Notes: generated by a model from the sequence alone, not told the origin. 15,135 bases of DNA from an uncultured Lachnospiraceae bacterium (GCA_905235345.1 CAJOLO010000014.1:1-15135), one strand, 5' to 3'. Positions 5,563 to 13,430 are shown, counted from the stretch's first letter. Numbers and translations: made by a program.

Positions 5563-8199
5563 TTAACTCAATTGTGACTGAGCTATTTCCTTTGCTTTTA
5601 CAACCGCATCATTGATTCCGGCCGGATTCTTTCCACCGGCCTGTGCCATATTCGGACGTCCTCCGCCGCCACCGCCTACAAGCGGAGCAATCTCTTTAAT
5701 CAGATTACCTGCATGGGCACCTGCTTTAACTGCACCGTCTGTTGCCATAGCAATAAGATTAACCTTATCGCCATTAGATGATGCAATAACAACCATACCC
5801 TCTGACACCTTCTGTTTCAACTGATCTCCCAAGTCCCTCAGACCATTCATGTCTACACCTTCAACAGCAGTTGCAATGATGTTAAAGTCGCCAACAGAAA
5901 TCATATCAGAAGTAACATCTCCCAAAGATTCATTGGCAAGCTTAGCCTTAAGGGATTCATTTTCTGAAGAAAGTTCTTTAACCTGTGCTAATGTATGACT
6001 TATTCTGTCTACTAACTGATCAGGACCGGTCTTCAGAAGTTCTGAAGCCTTATTAACCTTCTCCTCCAATGCTTTATAATAATCGAATACTGCTTTACCT
6101 GTAAGTGCCTCTATACGACGTACTCCCGAAGCAATACCGGACTCAGATACTATCTTAAATGTTGTAATGGCGCTTGTATTCTTAACATGAGTACCACCAC
6201 AGAATTCAATTGAATAATCGTCCATATTGACAACTCTTACAACATCCCCGTATTTTTCACCGAATAAGGCCATGGCACCGGTCTTCTTAGCCTCTTCGAT
6301 AGGCATTTCTTTGATATTGACATCCAAGCCCTCAGCAATCTTCTCATTCACGATTGCCTCTACCTCTGCAATCTCTTCCGGTGTCATCGGTGAGAAATGA
6401 GAGAAATCAAAACGAAGTCTGTCAGGAGTAACAAGTGAACCTTTCTGCTCTACATGATTACCAAGAACAGTCTTTAAGGCTTTCTGTAACAGATGAGTCG
6501 CACTGTGGTTCTTACATGTATCAGCTCGTCCTGCCGTATCAATCTTAAGGTTTACCGTATCTCCTACCTTGAACATTCCTTTTGTAACCGTTCCGATATG
6601 TCCGAATTTACCACCCTTAAGCTTAATTGTATCCTTAACAACAAACTCACCGTCTGCAGTTGTAATAACACCTGTATCGCCCTGCTGACCACCCATAGTA
6701 GCATAAAAAGGTGTCTTTTCAACAAATAAAGTAGCATCATCACCTGCAACAATAGCATCTACAACGGAATCTGTTGTCAAAACCGTAATCTTCGAATCAT
6801 ATGTGTCATTGTCGTAACCAACAAACTCTGTAGTAATTGTCGGGTCAATGTCATCATATACGGTTGCATCTGCTCCCATGTAATTAGTTGTCTTTCTTGC
6901 ATTTCTTGCCTTGGTACGCTGTTCCTCCATACATGCCTTGAAACCATCCTCGTCAATGGAATAGCCTTTTTCTTCAAGTATCTCCTTAGTCAGATCAACT
7001 GGAAAACCATAGGTATCATAGAGCTTGAAAACATCTGCTCCATCAAGCACCTTGCTTCCCTTATCAGCCATATCCTTTTCAAGATCAGAAAGTATTGCAA
7101 GTCCCTGATCAATTGTCTTATTAAATGCTTCCTCCTCAATGGAAAGGTTGCGGAAGATAAATTCTTTCTTCTCTTCAAGTTCCGGATATCCGTCCTTAGA
7201 ACCTTCTATAACTGTCTCAGAAAGCTTTGCAAGAAATGCCCCTTCTATACCGAGAAGTCTGCCGTGTCTTGCAGCACGACGAATAAGACGACGTAGCACA
7301 TAGCCTCTGCCTTCGTTAGAGGGCATAATACCATCTGATATCATAAATGTAGCAGAACGTATATGATCTGTGATCAGACGGATTGATACATCTTTCTTCT
7401 CGTCAGTGTGATATGTTACATCTGCAAACTCACATACTTTATTACGAAGTGCCTCAATGGTATCAACATCAAAAATCGAATCAACATCCTGAACAACAGA
7501 TGCAAGACGCTCCAGTCCCATACCTGTATCAATATTCTTATTCTCTAACTCTGTATAGTTTCCGTGTCCGTCATTATCGAACTGAGTAAACACATTGTTC
7601 CATATCTCCATGTATCTGTCACAGTCACACCCTACAGTACAGGTTGGCTTACCGCATCCGTACTTCTCGCCACGGTCATAATATATCTCAGAACACGGGC
7701 CACAAGGACCTGAGCCATGCTCCCAGAAATTATCCTCTTTGCCAAATCTAAAGATTCGTTCCTTCGGAATTCCAATAACTTCATGCCAAAGATCAAATGC
7801 CTCATCATCATCCTGATATACAGACGGATAAAGTCTGTCCGGATCCATCTCAAGAACTTCGGTAAGAAACTCCCATGACCATTCAATGGCTTCCTTCTTG
7901 AAATAATCTCCAAAAGAGAAATTACCCAGCATCTCAAAGAATGTACCATGTCTTGCTGTCTTACCGACATTTTCTATATCACCTGTACGGATACACTTCT
8001 GACAGGTTGTCACCCTTTTTCTCGGCGGTATCTCCTGACCGGTAAAATAAGGTTTCAACGGAGCCATACCTGCATTGATAAGTAATAGAGAGTTATCATT
8101 TTGGGGAACCAGAGAGAAACTGTTCATCTTAAGATGTCCCTTACTCTCAAAAAATTCAAGATACATTCTTCTTAATTCATTCAAACCATACTTTTTCAC
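5563..8199 (-). CDS. alaS: Alanyl-tRNA synthetase
   Basis: Class II synthetase that charges tRNA-Ala in the cytosol and edits mischarged Ser/Gly. At 878 aa it is full length. The N-terminal aminoacylation domain includes NAGMAPLKPYF and the motif-2 region RHGTFFEMLGNFSFGDYFK (about residues 83-101). The editing-site metal ligands are present: H565 and H569 in NHSATHLL, and C667 and H671 in CGGTH. The C-terminal C-Ala domain has the glycine run PLVGGGGGGRPNMAQAGG near residues 840-855. The start is GTG at 8199, with GAGG 8 nt upstream; a nearby ATG is out of frame with an immediate stop. A good vegetative promoter lies about 70 bp upstream. The 125-bp upstream gap shows no T-box leader. Confidence 0.98.
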   Translation of the reverse strand: MKKYGLNELRRMYLEFFESKGHLKMNSFSLVPQNDNSLLLINAGMAPLKPYFTGQEIPPRKRVTTCQKCIRTGDIENVGKTARHGTFFEMLGNFSFGDYFKKEAIEWSWEFLTEVLEMDPDRLYPSVYQDDDEAFDLWHEVIGIPKERIFRFGKEDNFWEHGSGPCGPCSEIYYDRGEKYGCGKPTCTVGCDCDRYMEIWNNVFTQFDNDGHGNYTELENKNIDTGMGLERLASVVQDVDSIFDVDTIEALRNKVCEFADVTYHTDEKKDVSIRLITDHIRSATFMISDGIMPSNEGRGYVLRRLIRRAARHGRLLGIEGAFLAKLSETVIEGSKDGYPELEEKKEFIFRNLSIEEEAFNKTIDQGLAILSDLEKDMADKGSKVLDGADVFKLYDTYGFPVDLTKEILEEKGYSIDEDGFKACMEEQRTKARNARKTTNYMGADATVYDDIDPTITTEFVGYDNDTYDSKITVLTTDSVVDAIVAGDDATLFVEKTPFYATMGGQQGDTGVITTADGEFVVKDTIKLKGGKFGHIGTVTKGMFKVGDTVNLKIDTAGRADTCKNHSATHLLQKALKTVLGNHVEQKGSLVTPDRLRFDFSHFSPMTPEEIAEVEAIVNEKIAEGLDVNIKEMPIEEAKKTGAMALFGEKYGDVVRVVNMDDYSIEFCGGTHVKNTSAITTFKIVSESGIASGVRRIEALTGKAVFDYYKALEEKVNKASELLKTGPDQLVDRISHTLAQVKELSSENESLKAKLANESLGDVTSDMISVGDFNIIATAVEGVDMNGLRDLGDQLKQKVSEGMVVIASSNGDKVNLIAMATDGAVKAGAHAGNLIKEIAPLVGGGGGGRPNMAQAGGKNPAGINDAVVKAKEIAQSQLS

Positions 8200-8266
8200 A
8201 ACATATTCCTCACTTATTTTTTATTAATATCTTCAATCGGGATGAACCATTGTTATACGACACATT

Positions 8267-8295
8267 ATTTTAACAGATGTTTATCGCAATTACAA
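8267..8295 (-). promoter_or_regulatory. Vegetative promoter of alaS
   Basis: Minus strand TTGTAA (8295-8290), 17-nt spacer, TAAAAT (8272-8267), with an extended -10 TG one base before the hexamer. The predicted leader is about 60 nt. It begins about 30 bp beyond the stop of the upstream ATPase gene, and no strong terminator separates the two. Confidence 0.7.
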
Positions 8296-8324
8296 TATTT
8301 TTAACTTTTTATATTATTATATTT

Positions 8325-9704
8325 TTATCCTTCGAACAAATATATATTATTATGTGCCTTTGCAAATTCAGCAAGCTTACTGTCAAATCCGCTCTTACTG
8401 TATATTACATAGTATTCTTCTCTATTATCATTTTTATATTTAACATTCTTAGCCTTATTAATTAATTCGTTAAGAACACCCATCCCCTTTTTCTTATTTG
8501 AATATTTGCATTCACCAAATATAACATTATTACTGTCATCAGAAAGTCCGACAATATCAATTTCCGCTGTCTTATTATCCCACCATCTTCCAATCCTTGT
8601 AATATTAAGTGATGCAGATAATTCATCAAATACTTTCTCTCTGCATATATCTTCATAAACATAAGAGACATAATTATCAATAAATGGCATTTCGATTTTA
8701 TCAAGCACCCAGTCAGTTTGCCCCCGTTCAATCATGGAACGGTAGGGATACACAAATCTAAACCAAAAATGCAGAAAATTATCCTTGATCAAATACTGTC
8801 CCATCCTGCTCTTTTCCGGATTAGTCTCAGTAACGGGAACTTCTCTGGTAATGATATCAAGCTCTGTAAGATTTTTAATATATGCTGCGATACCTGCCTG
8901 TGACATCTCGGATGCAGCGCATATTTCAGATAATTTGTGTTTACCATTGGCAATAATCTTTAAAATTGTATAATATCTTCCAACTTCATTAATTTCATTT
9001 CGTAGCAAAAACTCCGGTTCTTCATACAGAAATGAGCCGGTATTCATGATATTGTCCCGTATAAGCTCCCTTATTGTTCCATTACCTTCAAAAAGCTCAA
9101 TATATTGGGGAACTCCTCCGGTTATTGAATATCTTAATATCTGTTCATCAGCTGATATAGTATCAAAAAATTCACTGTAATATTTGAAATCAATCTGTTT
9201 CATTCTTATCTGTGCTGTTCTTCTGCCATATAAAGGACTGTTATAGGATAGAACCTGTGAATTCATCATTCGTATTAATGAACCACATAAAATTAGCATA
9301 ATATTTTTATCTTTCAACTTTTTATCCCATATTTTCATAAGAATTGAAGGAAATGCTTCGTTTACTTTACCTAAAAATTGAAATTCATCTAATACCACAA
9401 TCAGTTTGTCATCCGTATTTTCGGCAATAACATCAAATAATGGTTCCCATGAAGTAATATTGGATTCTCTAAGCAGATTGTTATCAATTACATTGCATAT
9501 TTCTTCTTTAAACGAATTAAGATTTTCCTGCTCACTTTCCTCTGTTGCAAGAAATGATATATTTTTCTTATTCTCACAGAACTTTGAAATCAATGTTGTT
9601 TTCCCAAGTCTTCTTCTACCATATATAACAACAAAAGAACTGCCTTGTCGTTCATACTCTTTTTCCAATATATTTAATTCTTCAACTCTGTCAACAAATC
9701 TCAT
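8325..9704 (-). CDS. ATP-binding protein, ATPase_2/DUF234 type (P-loop ATPase with nuclease-like C-terminus)
   Basis: Orphan P-loop ATPase of the archaeal-type ATP-binding family often seen in gut anaerobes; the cellular role is unknown and none is assigned. Numbering from the ATG at 9704 (459 aa): Walker A GRRRLGKT at 29-36, Walker B VVLDEF with D106/E107, a sensor-like ILCGS near 138-142, a winged-helix-like stretch at about 246-290 (KLSEICAASEMSQAGIAAYI), and a C-terminal DUF234 region with E381-x-D383 and GECK (E398, K400), the spacing of a PD-(D/E)XK fold. The first in-frame codon at 9719 is TTG without a suitable site; the ATG has GGGGTG 7 nt upstream, so I chose it. Codon use looks more A/T-rich than the flanking his and alaS genes, and it shares no pathway with them, which suggests acquisition. 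A large palindrome overlaps its promoter. Confidence 0.85.
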   Translation of the reverse strand: MRFVDRVEELNILEKEYERQGSSFVVIYGRRRLGKTTLISKFCENKKNISFLATEESEQENLNSFKEEICNVIDNNLLRESNITSWEPLFDVIAENTDDKLIVVLDEFQFLGKVNEAFPSILMKIWDKKLKDKNIMLILCGSLIRMMNSQVLSYNSPLYGRRTAQIRMKQIDFKYYSEFFDTISADEQILRYSITGGVPQYIELFEGNGTIRELIRDNIMNTGSFLYEEPEFLLRNEINEVGRYYTILKIIANGKHKLSEICAASEMSQAGIAAYIKNLTELDIITREVPVTETNPEKSRMGQYLIKDNFLHFWFRFVYPYRSMIERGQTDWVLDKIEMPFIDNYVSYVYEDICREKVFDELSASLNITRIGRWWDNKTAEIDIVGLSDDSNNVIFGECKYSNKKKGMGVLNELINKAKNVKYKNDNREEYYVIYSKSGFDSKLAEFAKAHNNIYLFEG

Positions 9705-9724
9705 ATCAAAACACCCCAAAGAAA

Positions 9725-9769
9725 AAAATAATATAATTTGAATTATTATAATTCAAATTATATTATTTT
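9725..9769. repeat. 45-bp near-perfect palindrome in front of the ATPase gene (possible operator)
   Basis: Arms of 21 bp at 9725-9745 and 9749-9769 pair perfectly around a 3-nt centre (TTA). Each arm also contains a smaller symmetric 14-mer, ATAATTTGAATTAT (9733-9746) and ATAATTCAAATTAT (9748-9761), with centres 15 bp apart. It lies 21 bp upstream of the ATPase ATG and covers the predicted -10 box. On the minus strand it is followed by T7, so a terminator reading is also possible. Symmetry is seen; function is inferred. Confidence 0.85.
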
Positions 9770-9773
9770 GCAA
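9745..9773 (-). promoter_or_regulatory. Candidate vegetative promoter of the ATPase gene
   Basis: Minus strand TTGCAA (9773-9768), 17-nt spacer, TATAAT (9750-9745). The -10 falls on the centre of the palindrome, and the predicted start near 9738 leaves a ~33-nt leader with the GGGGTG ribosome binding site. The A/T-rich setting raises the chance of a coincidental match. Confidence 0.5.
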
Positions 9774-9826
9774 CTATAATTTTTATATATACACTTTCGT
9801 ACGCATCTCGTATCAAATGCACAATA

Positions 9827-9976
9827 TTATTCGTTTTCTGTTTCAACTGTCTCTGCTTCTGATTCCACCTTTTTCTTTTTGGCATAATTAATACCACACA
9901 CAATTCCTGCAAATGCAATAAGTCCAAGAGCAACATACTTAATCAGATAACTTACAAATTCACTTAAAAATATCAT
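9827..9976 (-). CDS. Small single-pass membrane protein (49 aa), unknown function
   Basis: The 49-aa frame starts MIFLSEFVSYLIKYVALGLI and ends in a charged tail. One hydrophobic segment spans about residues 8-30 (includes YVALGLIAFAGIVCGI), then KKKK at 33-36 suggests a cytosolic C-terminus, followed by an acidic tail (ESEAETVETENE). The ATG has an excellent AGGAGA site 7 nt upstream and a strong vegetative promoter beyond it, so it is probably real despite its size. I do not recognise the family. It lies between the HisIE fusion and the ATPase gene, in the same direction. It could be a small regulatory or chaperone-like membrane peptide; a toxin role is possible but nothing specific supports it. 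Confidence 0.75.
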   Translation of the reverse strand: MIFLSEFVSYLIKYVALGLIAFAGIVCGINYAKKKKVESEAETVETENE

Positions 9977-10011
9977 GGCTTATCTCCTTTTATAAATTGA
10001 AATATATTAGT

Positions 10012-10039
10012 ATTTTACAATAATATTATCATTTGTCAA
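10012..10039 (-). promoter_or_regulatory. Vegetative promoter of the 49-aa membrane protein gene
   Basis: Minus strand TTGACA (10039-10034, exact consensus), 16-nt spacer, TAAAAT (10017-10012). The -35 begins 8 bp after the stop codon of the HisIE fusion gene. The predicted leader is about 30 nt. No terminator hairpin is visible between the his genes and this promoter. Confidence 0.72.
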
Positions 10040-10047
10040 ACAAAATC

Positions 10048-11337
10048 CTAATGTCTGTTATCTAACTCCTTCATAATATCTTCCCAAGTTACACCACGCT
10101 CAACCATGAGCACCATACAGTGATAGAGAAAATCAGATATCTCATACTTGATTTCCTCAGGATCGGGATTCTTAGCCGCAATAACAATCTCAGTACACTC
10201 CTCGCCCACCTTCTTGAGAATCTTGTCGATTCCTTTATCAAAGAGATAGTTGGTATAAGAGCCTTCCTTCGGATTCTTCTTACGGTCAACGATTGTATTA
10301 TAAACCTCGTTGAATACCGTAAGCGGATTGGTACTGCTATATTCCTTACTTGCCAATGGTGTGAAGAAGCAAGTTGGATTGCCCGTATGACACGCAACTC
10401 CAATCTGTGATACCTTGGCAAGAATGGTATCTTTGTCACAGTCGATGATAAGCTCTTTAACAAACTGAAAATGACCGCTTTCCTCACCCTTTACCCAAAG
10501 TTTCTGGCGACTTCTTGAAAAATATGTCATTCTTCCTGTTTCCAAGGTTTTATTATAGGATTCTTCATTCATGTATGCCATCATGAGCACTTCGCTGGTC
10601 TTGTAATCCTGAACGATACAAGGAATAAGTCCATCCGAATTTAATTTGAATTCACTAAATGGTACGGCACTTTCAAATGTATTAACGCTAACGCCAGCAT
10701 TTTTTAATGCTCTTTTTACGGCCATGCAGTCAATAACATCTGCACCGGTATAAAGAATAGCATCTGCATCCGTTGCTTTTACAAGTTCGGTTATTACATT
10801 CTCATCATTTGACCCGGTACTCACCATAACCGGAATATCAACCGCCTGCTTAATATCCTTAATAATTCTCTCATTGCCGGAAGCATTGCCTGTAAACCAT
10901 AGATGACCTGCTCCCATCTGTTTACATGAAATAGCAAATTCCTTGATATTGGAATCATTAAGGTCGATTGCAACTCCAATCTTACCGCTTCCGAATCGAT
11001 CAGACATTTCCTTAACAAAATTAATGTCATCCTTTGCAGCCTGCTTCATATACACAAGTTCTGAACCTGCATAAAGCATTTTCTTAACATCCTCAAGACG
11101 CTTTACGCCGCCGTAAGAAACAAGCGGAACCTCTGCTTTCTTAGCAATCTTTTTCATCAGCTCAACATCCGGCTCTCTGTCCTCTTTCCTTGCAGTCATA
11201 TCCATGAACGCTATCTCATCCGCCCCTTCGTTAGAGTAAGAAAATGCCTTCGATATAACCTTTTCCTGTTCTATATCCTTCGAAAAATCAATTCCGTCAG
11301 AAACATTGACCTGTGTAATTATTTTGACATAACTCAT
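10048..11337 (-). CDS. hisIE: HisF-like barrel fused to phosphoribosyl-AMP cyclohydrolase / phosphoribosyl-ATP pyrophosphatase (HisIE)
   Basis: A 429-aa, three-domain cytosolic protein. Residues 1-~222 resemble HisF (GADEIAFMDMTA at 38-49, SYGGVKRLEDVKKML, RFGSGKIGVAIDLND at 114-128). HisF's first catalytic Asp (D11) is N11 here, while the second is kept as D125. The segment that in HisF follows the second Asp is much shorter, and the second phosphate loop reads STGSND rather than SGGAGK, so this barrel is probably not a working cyclase. Residues ~230-335 are HisI (WVKGEESGHFQFV, DCDKDTIL, CHTGNPTCF: cyclohydrolase metal and active-site motifs). Residues ~338-429 are HisE (KVGEECTEIVIAAKN, EISDFLYH). 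HisE and HisI do steps 2 and 3 of histidine synthesis. The ATG has AGGAGG at 6 nt. It follows hisB by 48 bp and is the last his gene here. Confidence 0.92.
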   Translation of the reverse strand: MSYVKIITQVNVSDGIDFSKDIEQEKVISKAFSYSNEGADEIAFMDMTARKEDREPDVELMKKIAKKAEVPLVSYGGVKRLEDVKKMLYAGSELVYMKQAAKDDINFVKEMSDRFGSGKIGVAIDLNDSNIKEFAISCKQMGAGHLWFTGNASGNERIIKDIKQAVDIPVMVSTGSNDENVITELVKATDADAILYTGADVIDCMAVKRALKNAGVSVNTFESAVPFSEFKLNSDGLIPCIVQDYKTSEVLMMAYMNEESYNKTLETGRMTYFSRSRQKLWVKGEESGHFQFVKELIIDCDKDTILAKVSQIGVACHTGNPTCFFTPLASKEYSSTNPLTVFNEVYNTIVDRKKNPKEGSYTNYLFDKGIDKILKKVGEECTEIVIAAKNPDPEEIKYEISDFLYHCMVLMVERGVTWEDIMKELDNRH

Positions 11338-11385
11338 ATCCGTCCTCCTGAAAATACTGATATTATATAAGCAAACGCTATCGTC

Positions 11386-11979
11386 TTAAAGTGTACCTTT
11401 TGTCGAAAGAACCGTATCTTTCATTCGTGAATCAATCTGTGTTGCCTCATCAAGTGCCTTTGCAAATGCCTTAAATGCCGCCTCGATCAAATGATGATTA
11501 TTGCTTCCGTTAATCTGCTTTATATGGAGGTTCATGCCTGCTGCATAGGACACTGCATAGAAAAACTCCTTCACCATCTCAGTATCAAAATATCCAACCT
11601 GAGAGGTCGTAAAATCCATGTCAAAGCAAAGATATGGCCGCCCTGAAAGGTCGATTGCACACATAACTAAAGTTTCATCCATAGGAAGAAGTCTCTGTCC
11701 GTAACGCTTGATTCCTTTCTTATCACCAACCGCTTTCTTAATCGCTTCCCCAAGTACAATTCCGGTATCCTCGATCGTGTGATGTGAATCCACATACAGA
11801 TCACCTTTGACCACCGTTTTCAGATCAAAGAAACCATGTCTTGCAAAGGAATTAAGCATATGGTCAAAGAATCCTATTCCGGTATCAATCTTTGTCCTTC
11901 CGGAACCATCTATATGCAATTCCATCTTAATATCCGTTTCATTGGTTTTTCGTTCTATGTATGCGATTCTTCCTTCCAT
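11386..11979 (-). CDS. hisB: Imidazoleglycerol-phosphate dehydratase
   Basis: Monofunctional IGP dehydratase (197 aa, normal for Firmicutes), which makes imidazole-acetol phosphate using manganese. The metal-binding motifs are complete: FDHML at residues 38-42, DSHHTIEDTG at 64-73 (H66, H67, E70) and NNHHLIEAAFKAFA at 160-173. The C-terminus ends in the family's STKGTL. There is no N-terminal histidinol-phosphatase domain, so that activity must be elsewhere. The ATG at 11979 is preceded by GAGGTG at about 5 nt. It lies 36 bp after hisD and 48 bp before the HisIE fusion, consistent with one transcript. Confidence 0.97.
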   Translation of the reverse strand: MEGRIAYIERKTNETDIKMELHIDGSGRTKIDTGIGFFDHMLNSFARHGFFDLKTVVKGDLYVDSHHTIEDTGIVLGEAIKKAVGDKKGIKRYGQRLLPMDETLVMCAIDLSGRPYLCFDMDFTTSQVGYFDTEMVKEFFYAVSYAAGMNLHIKQINGSNNHHLIEAAFKAFAKALDEATQIDSRMKDTVLSTKGTL

Positions 11980-12015
11980 ATCTACACCTCACTTATCATA
12001 ATTATAAATCGTTGT

Positions 12016-13305
12016 TTATTCAAATCTCACCTTTATGGAATTCGCATGTGCCGTTAACTGCTCACTGGTTGCAAAATCAATGATATCCTGATGAATCGGT
12101 TCCAACGCCTCTTTTGAGTAATATATAATACTGCTTTTCTTAATAAAGTCATCAACGGAAAGCGGCGAGAAGAACTTCGCTGTTCCGTTAGTAGGAAGCA
12201 CATGATTAGGTCCTGCAAAATAATCTCCTAACGGCTCAGAACTATATTCTCCAATGAAGATAGCTCCCGCATTTCTGACCTTCATCATAAGTTCGAACGG
12301 ATTCCTTGTCACAATCTCAAGATGTTCGGAAGCGATATCATTTACTGTCTCTACCGCTTCGTTCATGTTATCGCACACAAGTATATATCCGTAGTTATCC
12401 AGTGATTTCTGAATAATCTCTTTTCTTGATAACTCTTTGACAAATCCGTCAACCTCTGCAGATACTTTGTTAGCAAACTCTTCCGAATCGGTAACAAGAA
12501 TTGCTGACGCAAGCTCGTCATGTTCTGCCTGGGAAAGTAAGTCTGCCGCAATGTATCTTGGATTGGCACTATCGTCTGCAAGCACCATAATCTCAGACGG
12601 ACCGGCAATTGAATCTATACTCACATAACCATATACCGCACGCTTTGCAAGTGCAACAAAAATGTTACCGGGACCCACAATCTTGTCCACCTTGGGAACA
12701 GATTCGGTACCAAAAGCCAGTGCCGCAATTGCCTGGGCACCACCTGCCTTATATATCTCATCTACTCCTGCCTCCTTAGCTGCAACCAGTGTGGTAGGAT
12801 ACACCTTCCCCTCGGCATTGCAGGGAGTTGTCATTACAATATGATTGACACCTGCAACCTTGGCAGGAACAATATTCATAAGAACAGAAGAAGGATATAC
12901 GGCCTTTCCACCCGGCACATATACTCCAACATAGTTAAGGGGTGTCACCTTCTGCCCTAACATTGTACCGTTTTCTTTGGTGGTAAACCAACTGTTCTGT
13001 TTCTGCTTCTCATGGAAATCTCTGATATTCACAAGAGCTTTACGAATCACCTCGACAAGATGAGGATCTACCTCATTATAGGCTTCTTCTATCTCAGCAT
13101 CGGTTACTTTAACATTATCAGCGTTAATATCCGCCTTGTCAAATCTCTTTGTGTAATCAAATAATGCCTGATCACCATGTTCCCTGACATTGTCAACAAT
13201 CTCCTGAACAGTATCCTGATATTCTGTATAGTTGTTAGGGCTTCTCTTTAACAGGTCATTTAATAAGTTCTTCTTTGTTTCATTTGTTAATTTTACTATT
13301 CTCAT
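12016..13305 (-). CDS. hisD: Histidinol dehydrogenase
   Basis: NAD- and zinc-dependent enzyme that oxidises histidinol to histidine in two steps. Full length (429 aa). Family motifs include VGVYVPGGKAVYPSSVLMN near 126-144, GPGNIFVALAKR near 211-222 and IAGPSEIMVLAD near 233-244. Zinc ligands Q259, H262 (SQAEHDE), D361 (GDYFAGPNHV) and H420 (LTAHAN) are present, as are catalytic E327 and H328 (ASEHLEIV). The ATG at 13305 has AGGA at about 9 nt. The 125-bp gap from hisG is the largest in the his cluster and holds a candidate promoter and palindrome, so hisD-hisB-hisIE may have a second entry point. Confidence 0.97.
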   Translation of the reverse strand: MRIVKLTNETKKNLLNDLLKRSPNNYTEYQDTVQEIVDNVREHGDQALFDYTKRFDKADINADNVKVTDAEIEEAYNEVDPHLVEVIRKALVNIRDFHEKQKQNSWFTTKENGTMLGQKVTPLNYVGVYVPGGKAVYPSSVLMNIVPAKVAGVNHIVMTTPCNAEGKVYPTTLVAAKEAGVDEIYKAGGAQAIAALAFGTESVPKVDKIVGPGNIFVALAKRAVYGYVSIDSIAGPSEIMVLADDSANPRYIAADLLSQAEHDELASAILVTDSEEFANKVSAEVDGFVKELSRKEIIQKSLDNYGYILVCDNMNEAVETVNDIASEHLEIVTRNPFELMMKVRNAGAIFIGEYSSEPLGDYFAGPNHVLPTNGTAKFFSPLSVDDFIKKSSIIYYSKEALEPIHQDIIDFATSEQLTAHANSIKVRFE

Positions 13306-13365
13306 GATTTAATTTCCTTCCTGTCATCTTATCTATGTTCGCCATCTATAATTATAATCTTTTGC

Positions 13366-13377
13366 AGGTTTAAACCT
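13366..13377. promoter_or_regulatory. 12-bp perfect palindrome upstream of hisD
   Basis: AGGTTTAAACCT is perfectly symmetric and lies just downstream of the predicted start of the hisD promoter, where a repressor could block transcription. I do not recognise it as the site of a known regulator, and a 12-bp palindrome can occur by chance. Confidence 0.35.
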
Positions 13378-13386
13378 TCACGTAAT

Positions 13387-13416
13387 ATAATACATTAATT
13401 AACGCAATATCGTCAA
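13387..13416 (-). promoter_or_regulatory. Candidate internal promoter ahead of hisD
   Basis: Minus strand TTGACG (13416-13411), 18-nt spacer, TATTAT (13392-13387), inside the hisG-hisD gap. The predicted start is near 13380, about 75 nt before the hisD ATG. The -35 is strong; the spacer is one longer than ideal. Confidence 0.5.
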
Positions 13417-13430
13417 CCAGTTACAGTATA

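Noticed and set aside
5612..5824. Plus-strand ORFs opposite alaS and the his genes, such as 5612-5824, 6493-6729 and 12437-12628
   Set aside because: All lie antisense to strongly conserved genes, have unnatural composition (for example a proline run opposite the alaS glycine run) and lack convincing ribosome binding sites.
8200..8324. T-box riboswitch upstream of alaS
   Set aside because: The gap is only 125 bp, no T-box core sequence or specifier hairpin is visible, and an ordinary promoter accounts for much of it.
9406..9741. 111-aa plus-strand ORF antisense to the ATPase 5' half
   Set aside because: It mirrors the ATPase codons, no family features are visible, and it runs into the palindrome; best explained as a shadow frame.
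8325..9976. Toxin-antitoxin or defence island made of the 49-aa protein and the ATPase
   Set aside because: Each has its own candidate promoter, they are about 120 bp apart with a large palindrome between them, and neither shows a known toxin or antitoxin motif; co-function is unsupported.
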